Positions 55,761 through 64,000 of a stretch of 64,000 bases of DNA are shown here, piece after piece. Source of the DNA: Delphinus delphis (taxonomy: Eukaryota; Chordata; Mammalia; Artiodactyla; Delphinidae); the NCBI RefSeq assembly GCF_949987515.2, contig NC_082687.1:116727838-116791837 (forward strand). The letters run 5' to 3'. Both the position numbers and the translations under genes were made by a program. The notes beneath the pieces are model-generated. The model did not search any database and had not been told where the DNA came from. It saw nothing but the letters and a program-made list of their open reading frames with translations. Each line of letters begins with the position of its first letter. The first letter of the stretch is position 1.

Positions 55761-56189
55761 AGTCAAGTTTGTGAAGAACATTTTTACCTTGTGTATCGTA
55801 GGTTATCTGTGATTGTAGATAAAATATTCATTGTTTGGCTCAGATGTAATCTAGGAACACTGCCTCTTCCAATTCATTGTTTTAGAGAATAGTGCTGTTG
55901 ACAGTTATTTTAACAAATCTATATGAGTACCTGTGGTGTGCCATTCTCTTCCCAAAACTGCAAATTTTGTCATGTCACTAACAAAGGGCACCAATTTTTT
56001 TTCAAATTTAGCAATTTAAACAATTTTGGCACTACTTTTTATAGGTATGTAAGTGCATTCAAACTTAAACTGGTTAAAAGTTTAAATTCTGTCTCAAATT
56101 AATAAGCTTTCATAGGCCTCGGGAAGAACTTTATAGGGAAACCCAAGTATTAATTTGATAATGTAACATCTCATATTAAATAACGATAG

Positions 56190-56405
56190 CTTTCACTTAT
56201 ATGGTACTTTATTAATATCAAAATATCTTCAGATACAATATGTCTTTTTGTCCTCAGAGAAAGCCTAGGAAATAATCAAGGCAGGAGATTTTCCACTAAT
56301 AAGTCAAGACAAAGAAGCTAAAAGCCAAAGACACAGACCAAGTCAGTGACTGAACTGAGGTCAAAAGCCAGTTCTCCCAGTTCCTGCAACAGGCCTTTTC
56401 TCACA
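56190..56405 (+). repeat. MIR-like relic
   Basis: 'cttatatggtactttattaa', 'gacaaagaagctaaaagcca' and 'accaagtcagtgactgaact' are a weak match to the MIR layout. Confidence 0.4.
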
Positions 56406-56596
56406 TCACACTGTCCTCATTTTTTAGAATTTGCCTCTTTTAAGATGCTGGTTATGTATTCAATTTAATTCAAGGAGTATCTATATGTATCTGTTTGGAT
56501 CATTGAAACACTTAGTTTATTAATGACTTTGAAATGCTAATAGTAGGAAACTGTGTTTTTGTTTAATTAATCTCTGAACCTCTATTATCTTTTCAG

Positions 56597-56720
56597 GAAC
56601 CACTGCTTTGTATTTGTTCCTGGTTATGCATCCTTCCATCCTTAGTAACTCCCCCAGCCCAAAAACCTTTGAGGAGGTACAGTTCTTTAATAGAAATAAC
56701 TACCACAGGGGGATTGATTG
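56597..56720 (+). CDS. NDST3: NDST3-like exon e, sulfotransferase domain
   Basis: The exon starts after tatcttttcag with GA, completing the split glycine codon, and ends GAT-TG before gtaaga, leaving phase 2. It encodes [20 protein letters not shown] then [20 protein letters not shown]. The second glutamate of TFEE at 56674-56676 aligns with NDST1 Glu642, the proposed catalytic base of N-sulfotransferase. [10 protein letters not shown] and [10 protein letters not shown] fit NDST3 better than NDST4 (NGNNYHKGID) from memory. No frameshift or stop. Confidence 0.96.
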
Positions 56721-59700
56721 GTAAGATGGGTTATTAGTATAAATCTAAAAGTATATGTACTGTGCACAGTATAAAATCAGTGCTTATAATTATAAACATT
56801 TAAGTTTGTAGCCACAAATAAAAGTCATCCTCCGTGCCTTAGAAACTGATTGAATAGAAGGAGCACGTAAATTATTCGTAACAAACTTTTTCTCAGGTTA
56901 TGAAGGGACTTGTCGCCTCAAGAGACTTACATGTAATTCTAATTTGCATTAATTATCTTTGATGGTAATTACAGATAAAAAGTCAGAGAAATACCTAATA
57001 CACAGGAATTTCATTTCTCTCTACTCTTAAGAAAACACTTTCATAACTTTCTGTTCTTATGCACTTTGCATTTAAGTGATGCTACAGTTCACATATATAA
57101 TTTTCAATTTTTACTTTGGTACAAAAGGTAAATAAATAAATAGAACTAGAAATGTGTATGCATTTTATGAGTAATGAAAGCTATAAAAAAGCTATCAACG
57201 ATATACAAAATTTAATTTTTGGCCTTTGAAATTAGAACCGTATCAATCATCTAAGTAAAAGAGTTAAATTAAAAGTTAAAATGTCAATATACACAGAATA
57301 TGTGATGTAGCAGGAATAAATATTGCAAACAGACATGTTAATCATAAAAAAGATCTAGAAGTCTTTCTTTTAAGATATAAATTCTGGGCAGAAAGTACTA
57401 TAAAAGAGTAAATTCTTATAATAACTCTAGAGAATGAACATAAACATTTTGCATGTAGTTTAGCAGAAAGGTGTATATAAACTTCTGTTGTCAAATCACA
57501 TAATCTCTGTTTTATATGTATCAACCCCCTCAAGTTTTGCTTGTGAGCCATCCAAACGGAAAGCTGAAGAAATGGATTGAGTATAAGTTGAGCACCTACT
57601 AGGATTTACATATATTCTAATTGTTATATATTTCCCTGCGAATTCTTCAGTACAGTGCTTGACATTAATTGCAGTAGTGTTAAGTAACAGCTGTGAGAAT
57701 CAAGAAACCCATCAACTACTTCAGCCACTATTTTCCCACTGACTCAAATATCAATATACATGCTTGTATACAGTAGAATAAAATGATGTTCACATCAGGA
57801 CTAAAGGGGGTGATTAAAAACTGCTTTGCAAGTGGAGAGGAATTCAATAATACTTGGATTCCCTGGGACTTAAGAATATCTGTGAGAATATTCAATTAAA
57901 AAAAAAAGCTGTTCATAGACAGTAATGTGTACAGGCACTATAACAGAAATGAAAAGTCCCTTAAGTAGTCTACAAAGAGATGGCATAAATAAGTAGAAAA
58001 CTAAAGACAATTAAAGCTTTTAATTATAACTCACTAAAATACCCCAACTGTAAACACTTTTGATTGACAATTGTGTGTTTATAAAAGGCAGTTAACACAA
58101 AGAGCAAATAATGGTAACTGCAAATGTCAATCTATTAGCAATAACTAGAGCTTTGCTCTCAAAGACATCAATGTATTCAGTCTTCAGACTGGCCTTACCT
58201 CTCCCTGAAGCATCAGCACCTCAGCAGTCCCTTTAGGACCACAGAGCCACAAGGCTGAAGATTATGTGTCTGAGCATGCCAAGGTCACTTACAGAAGCTC
58301 AGGCACAGTTAGTCAATCTGGATACATGGATCTGCTCTTCTTGGAGAACTGGGCAAAACCAGGGTTGCCCTAACTAACAGGCAGCCTAAACACAGGCTTA
58401 GGGCACAAGCAAAGCAGGGCAAATGAAAATGAGAAAACTCCATCTTTGATTAAATAGCCAAGATTTGTGATCAGAATCTCTAGGAAAAAAATGTTTGATT
58501 TATGCATACAGTTAAGTTTTATGTTCCATAGTTTGGTGTTATTTTTTATAATTACCTGGGGAGGCGGTGGATGGTTGGAGTGGCACATGGGGAGCCATAA
58601 AATCCTGTGAACATTTGGAACCTCTAAACATCTTAATTTGGCTTTGAGTAAAATCACTCAAAAATACAGGGTCAACCCAAGAAACAAATAAATATGGAGT
58701 GCTGCAAAAAATCATGTCTTTCAGTTAAAAACAATTGCTGAGCTGTTATGGGAGTAGCAAAGCTTAAATGAGGCCAGCATTTGCTTTTAACCCACATATT
58801 GCTAAACCATTCTAGTTTGCTCACCAATTCTTTGAATAACCTGAATTCATATTACAAACATGGATGTATTTCCACCCTGGAAATGAAGCTGAATTCTTTA
58901 TTTTCTTATGAATTCATCAAACATTTTTCAAGTGCTTATTACTACCAGCCACTATATTAGAAAAAACATGGGCATATAGGCAAACAAGAACTGGCCCCTG
59001 CTTTCTCTGTGAGCCTCTGGAGCCTTGTGGGTCCAAGATCCAGAACTGCTGGAAGAAATTTTCAAGGCCCAAAGTGTTGTAGGCGTGGAGGACTACTGGG
59101 AAGGTGGGACAGTTTTTAGAAATTAAAAGTTATCCTGCCCTTCTTTTGTGATTCTTGGACCCTTGCTGAGAATAAGCATGCTTGAGACAAGCTTGGACCA
59201 AATAAGATACCACTAGACACTTGATATAACCTTAGTACCCCTGGAACAAGTGTGGGCATCTAAATTAAAAAGTATCCTGAAATATGGCACTTTCTATAAA
59301 TAGAGTGTACACCAGAACAGTTAACAGATCAAACTTTCCAGAAATGTTTATATATGTCTTTACCCCTAAAAGAAAGGGATGCCAGAATAATATATCAACA
59401 ACAAGGCAATTTCCAGAAAACATAAAAGGATTTCTTTACTGCCCTGAGTTTCAAAGTATCACTTTGTTGCACCAGCCAAACTTTGTAATATGGTAACAAC
59501 TGGAGTCCTACTAGAAGCTTTATTGTGTGACTGAAAACAACACACTGCAAAAAGAAGTTATCACATAAATGTTAATGATTCTCTTGTTCAGTAATTACTG
59601 AACTACCTTGTCTTGGTAACCCAAAGTCATAGTGGCTTATGAATTGAAGAGGGTGTGGGTGGAGTGTGAGGCTATTATTATAAAATGTAAGAAACCCTAG

Positions 59701-60594
59701 AAGTTAAATTTGCATGTTCTTTCTAAAAAGGCCCCTTTTCCTTTAAAGATGTTCCTTGGTGCTTCAGAAATACCTACTATCATACGCTGAATTCAGTTAT
59801 ATTTGACATTTTGTACAAATGGAATATTATACAAAACCCATTATGTCCTACCTTTCTGTGCTTGAGGCTACAGGTATTCCTGTGCTCACTCTGCTGGTGA
59901 TTTGAATTCTCAACACACTTAAGGATACAGGACCTGACCTTGGAAAATTTGATAGTATTTTATATCTGAAAATATATACATACTTTTTAAACTTCTATAA
60001 TTTTTCTAAAGAATATAAATGGCTCTATATGGGAAACAAATTAAGGACATGGGCAGTGTTTATATCAGATCTGTTCTGCCCTTTGATACTTTATAGTTGA
60101 ATATAATAGTAGCACAATACATTAGTGGGAATGAAATTATTTTTTCTTGTGACGAAGTAAAAACTGTTTTGTCTAAGATTTTTCAAAATGCCTTTGAACT
60201 GAACACATCATTTGTTTCGATCAAATTTTCTTCTTGGTTGAGCACTCACATTTTTCTCTGTAAAATATTTCTGCATTTAGATACAATTTATACAATTTAT
60301 TATTATTGCCATTTGATGACTCTGTGTGTACATTTTTGTTATCTCCCGTACCTTTTTTTCTTGATATTAAGTAGAACAAAAAGAAAATGTATTTAGAAAA
60401 GCATTTTCAAAATACATTATTAGTGTTCTATATATTTTTTTCCTTGCCAACAGGCTTGTGGGACAAATGCCTTAAAGAAAAAGGCTTTTTGTTTAGGAAG
60501 CAAATGAATTTTGTTTGTAGGACATTTTTAACATCTTCAGTCACCAGGGTATGAGTATAAACCAGTCTTATTTTGAGAAATATTTCTTTTCTAG
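56721..60594 (+). other. Intron e-f (3.9 kb)
   Basis: Phase-2 intron splitting the tryptophan codon of GIDWYMDFF. It has no young SINE or L1 insertion that I can see, unlike its neighbours. It holds AT-rich sequence and a G-rich patch around 58550-58600. Confidence 0.9.
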
Positions 60595-60769
60595 GTATAT
60601 GGATTTCTTCCCAGTCCCATCTAATGTTACCACTGACTTTCTGTTTGAGAAGAGTGCCAATTACTTCCACTCAGAGGAAGCGCCTAAAAGGGCAGCTTCT
60701 CTGGTCCCCAAAGCCAAAATCATCACCATTCTCATTGACCCATCAGACCGGGCATATTCCTGGTACCAG
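60595..60769 (+). CDS. NDST3: NDST3-like exon f, sulfotransferase domain with PAPS 3'-phosphate motif
   Basis: The exon begins after tcttttctag with the last base of a split tryptophan codon and ends TACCAG before gtaagg, phase 0. It reads [20 protein letters not shown], continues [20 protein letters not shown], and ends [24 protein letters not shown] is the 3'-phosphate-binding strand-helix of the sulfotransferase fold; its serine at 60758-60760 aligns with NDST1 Ser712. N-V-T is an N-glycosylation sequon at a position shared with NDST1 Asn667. The exon is intact. Confidence 0.96.
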
Positions 60770-61209
60770 GTAAGGAAAATACAGACAGAATCCAGCAAGT
60801 AGAAGAGAAGTATGGAGAAGGGAGGGTGGTTTTCAGCAATAGCCACCACCTCGGGTTTTAACAGAAGAGACTTGCTAGCTTTATATTTCAGGAAGGTAAA
60901 TAAATTTTTCTTTGTTTCCATGGAGAAACGTTCCCCTTAAGTTTTTCTTAATTTTGCATTCATTTAATTCATGTATTTAATAAAATGTATTAATACAATG
61001 AAGAAATTAAAATAGAGCAAATAAAATAGTATATACTTGTATGTATTCTGCTTCTATAAATCTGCATTTTAAAAGTAAAGTGTTATAACTTAAAATCATT
61101 ATTTTTCATCTAATATGTGTATAATGCTGCTATTATTATCTCAATTTTACAGATAAGGAATATAACTGATTCCCCAAAGCAAAAATCACAGGTCTTTTTT
61201 TTTTTTTTT

Positions 61210-61390
61210 TTTCTATAAAGGGCCAGAGAGTAGATATTTCAGGCTTTGCAGGCCATATGGTTACAACTCTGCCATTGTATTGCAAAAGCAGCCATAGACC
61301 ATATGGAATTTAATGAGCCTAGCTGTGTTCCAATAAAACTTTATTTACAAAAACAAGCAAACTTTAGCCATAGATTGATGACCCTGACTC
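61210..61390 (+). repeat. hAT/Charlie-type MER relic
   Basis: 'ataaagggccagagagtaga', 'atttcaggctttgcaggcca', 'caaaagcagccatagaccat', 'gtgttccaataaaactttat' follow a common non-autonomous hAT element; the exact family name is not certain. A poly-T run (61196-61213) precedes it. Confidence 0.75.
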
Positions 61391-61462
61391 TAAAAGAGCT
61401 TAAATAACTGCTATACTGAAGAAATAACTTAGTAGCAAAACTAAATATAAGAATGAATTCTT

Positions 61463-61668
61463 GGGCTTCCCTGGTGGCGCAGTGGTTGAGAGTCCACCTG
61501 CCGATGCAGGGGACACGGGTTCGTGCCCCGGTCCGGGAAGACCCCACATGCCGCGGAGCGTCTGGGCTCGTGAGCCATGGCCGCTGAGCCTGCGCATCGG
61601 GAGCCTGTGCTCCGCAACGGGAGTGGCCACAACAGTGAGAGGCCCGCGTCTACCGCAAAAAAAAAAAA
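61463..61668 (+). repeat. CHR-2-type SINE, short poly(A) form
   Basis: gggcttccctggtggcgcag, A box tggcgcagtgg, B box ggttcgtgccc, poly(A) of about 14. Exact duplication aagaatgaattctt at 61449-61462 and 61669-61682. Protein-like frames on both strands here are SINE read-through. Confidence 0.95.
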
Positions 61669-63973
61669 AAGAATGAATTCTTCATTCTTGAAAGCCCAGC
61701 CAGTGTTCCCTGGTCTAAGCCTCTTTCTCATACACTCCAGGGTTGCCATTATGCTTCTACTGTTGGTTAGAACCTAGCACAGAAACAATCACTTTGAAAT
61801 AATTTAAGACTCTAATAATAAAACTTACACATCAAATACATGTTTACTTTAATAAATATTAAAAATAATAGGAAAAAAACTGCCTCAGTGATATTTTATT
61901 AATCATCAAGTGGAAAAAGTTCAATAAAAAGCAGTCAAAATTAAATATAAGAGCATAACAAAATTAATAGAGTCAGTGTGTTTAGTCTCTAGTATCCTTA
62001 GTTATCATTCCTCGGTTTTGTAATTTAAAAAAACACTTTCCTAATGTTCATGTGTTCATCCATTCATTAAATTATTTTAATGACTACTATGTACAAAGTA
62101 CTGTTCTAAGTATGTTCTACAGGTAAATTAACAAATCTGGACGCTACACTTGAGATCGCTTTCACTCTAATTGGAGAAATATGTGTAAATAACCAGTGTA
62201 TAAATCAGAAAGTGTTAAGTGACAGGTAGACTCCTACAGAGTGATAAAGCCCATCTGATAAAGACGACCAGGAACAAGTTAGGTATATTAATTGGCTGCA
62301 GCAGAGGAGCCTGAACACTGGAAGAACTATCTGGGCACTTCCCTAAAGAAGGGAAGGATTTGTAAGGGGAGAAATTTAGGTAAAATTAACATGAAGTGTT
62401 TGATAGATGCAGGCAGGGCTGTGTGTAAGCTGGTTATCAGTAGGTCAGGGCTGAAAAGCAGACTAACGGTCCAATTTCCTTGGAAACTATAAAGTTAAGA
62501 TAAATGTGGAATGTTACATCCAAAAATCACTTACCTGAAACTCTGCACCTGGGTTGGAAATAAGGCTTCTTTGTGTTAAAGTGACCCACATAGCTCTGAT
62601 CCTCCAGGCAAGACTGGGATGTTCCATTCTCACTGACCTCAAACATCTAAATTCCTGACAATCTATGATATTAGAGAATAAAGTTTCTCAGCATGGGGTC
62701 TTTCTGAACAAAAGCAGTTTTTCCGTGTTCACAAAAGGAAGCACAGATTGTCAGGAAAGGTTTCGTGGCTGGGACAGACCGGGGGAAGGTCATGGGATCT
62801 TAGGCATATTGATAATGATCTGCATGATAGGGAATGAGACTTCCTGGAAAGCTGGAATCCACAACTCCACGCCAACGTCATGCCCAACTCCTACAGCAAT
62901 CTTTTAAATCAAAAATACAGCAAATTGCAAACTGACTGACTTGATATTGCGCCTTTTACGTTTTCCACTAGGTATCTAGAGAAAAAAGAAATAAGCCTTA
63001 ATTGACTCAACAAGAAAGAAGAAAACTGGAGCTTGGCAACCACTTAGCCCCTGAAAAATTGAGAATTTGCTGAAAAAGGAGGTTTCAAGGCTGCAAGCTA
63101 ACAAAACGTCCTAAATATTACAAATAAATCGCTCCACAGTGGCAAAATGCAGGCCTTAACAAAGTCTAGTGGAGTCTGTAGTATAGTAATTTGAATCTCA
63201 ATTGCAGCAAATTTGCTATTCAACTAGATGTGGTAAACATCCACAAACCCACCACTAAGCCTGAATATTTTTTGGTCAATTTAGGGGAAAGGTGATTTCC
63301 TCAAACCCCTGGGCGTGAGCCTGAGCCATTATGAAATGCTTTCCTATCTGGATTGCTGCTTTCTGCATTTTCTGTACAATAAGCGATTCTGATTCATCGC
63401 AAAGGTTACCATTAGGTAAAATAATCTTGGCTTTGAGATGCTAGGTAGTATATTATAAAAGCTGTGGGTTTCAGGTAATGCACGTCAGAGTTTTCAGTAG
63501 TTTCTCCATTTAAATAGCCGATAGGGCTTTTCTAATCTAAAACTGCATTACTAGATGGAGCAAAACTACGTGGCAGAACTAGTAGAGTGCTTTGTGCATT
63601 ATGGATATTCACTGGACATGATAAATGGTTTCTTATGGGCTGAAAAGGGGGCATTAAGGCAACTTTCAAAAGTTTACTTTCAGAATAATATGTATACACT
63701 AAGGAAACGACTCAGAAAAATTGGTTAAGGAATTCTATCAAGAAGAATTCCACCTCTACCAATTAATTATCAAATATATACTCTCATCAATGTCATAACT
63801 TTTAATCCTGATGCTCCAAGCAAACATTTTCATCCTTTATTAATTGCAAAACAAATAACCCTCCAGCAGTGAGGCACTCCTTCCTTTAGCTTTGAGACTT
63901 GTCACAGAGATTGGTTTTTAATTATTTATGCCTATGATTCAAGTCGGTTTAATTATCCACCTTTCCATCATAG

Positions 63974-64000
63974 CATCAGCGATCACATGAAGACCCCGCA
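63974..64000 (+). CDS. NDST3: NDST3-like exon g, first 9 codons (cut by window edge)
   Basis: After the acceptor ccatcatag, the last 27 bases read HQRSHEDPA in the correct frame (phase 0) following WYQ of the previous exon. WYQHQRSHEDPA is invariant or nearly so in NDST3 and NDST4. The first codon, at 63974-63976, aligns with the catalytic NDST1 His716. The rest of this exon and the C-terminal exons lie outside the window. Confidence 0.93.

Larger units (their letters stand above)
52544..56596 (+). other. Intron d-e (4.05 kb)
   Basis: Phase-1 intron splitting the glycine codon of the PAPS-binding loop. It contains an old antisense L1 3' segment, an (AC)n tract, MIR relics, a long-form SINE with perfect duplications and a MER5A-like copy. 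52550-53750 shows nothing recognisable. Confidence 0.9.
60770..63973 (+). other. Intron f-g (3.2 kb)
   Basis: Phase-0 intron between WYQ and HQR. It holds a MER-type hAT relic (about 61210-61390), a young SINE (61463-61668) and an old unassigned repeat around 62040-62460. 62500-63970 shows nothing recognisable. Confidence 0.9.

Noticed and set aside
61441..61749. Protein-like frames of 70-130 codons (e.g. GFPGGAVVESPPADAGDTG) recurring at 2.7, 6.0, 26.4, 37.8, 46.5 and 61.5 kb
   Set aside because: They recur in every SINE copy on both strands and coincide with the SINE body; they are read-through of a non-coding retrotransposon, not a gene family.

Overview
The window is vertebrate nuclear DNA, almost certainly from a cetacean. 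It is AT-rich and intron-dominated. It carries many copies of a tRNA-derived SINE with the A-box/B-box start and poly(A) or (AAAT)n tail typical of the CHR-1/CHR-2 SINEs of whales, hippos and ruminants. It also has cetartiodactyl-type L1 3' ends, ancient MIR/L2/MER debris and several long (AC)n tracts. The abundance of the short, poly(A)-tailed SINE form with intact target-site duplications fits a whale or dolphin. The species cannot be fixed from the sequence alone.

One gene is supported: the middle of a heparan sulfate N-deacetylase/N-sulfotransferase on the + strand, best matched to NDST3 (NDST4 is the close alternative). Seven exons are visible: 11900-12085, 16681-16809, 50786-50968, 52447-52543, 56597-56720, 60595-60769, and the first 27 bases of a further exon at 63974-64000. 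Every complete junction is GT-AG and the reading frame is kept across all of them (phases 0,0,0,1,2,0). Together they encode 307 residues, with no gap relative to the NDST family. They cover the end of the N-deacetylase domain and the first half of the sulfotransferase domain, including the PAPS-binding loop and the first codon of a catalytic histidine at the right edge. The N-terminal exons lie before the window and the C-terminal exons after it.

Layout: 1-11899 is upstream intron (SINEs, L1 tails, LTR-like and MIR remnants, a 53-bp x3 tandem array). The first four coding blocks are separated by introns of about 4.6 kb, 34 kb and 1.5 kb; the 34-kb intron (16810-50785) holds most of the interspersed repeats. 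From 50786 to the end the exons are spaced at 1.5-4 kb. Most open reading frames longer than 60 codons are read-through of SINEs, L1 ORF2 fragments or chance.

I found no convincing undescribed biological system. The most useful second-look items are a truncated antisense SINE about 117 bp upstream of one NDST acceptor, the 53-bp tandem array, a short antisense exon-like open frame at 43.5 kb, and several young SINE insertions with clear target-site duplications.
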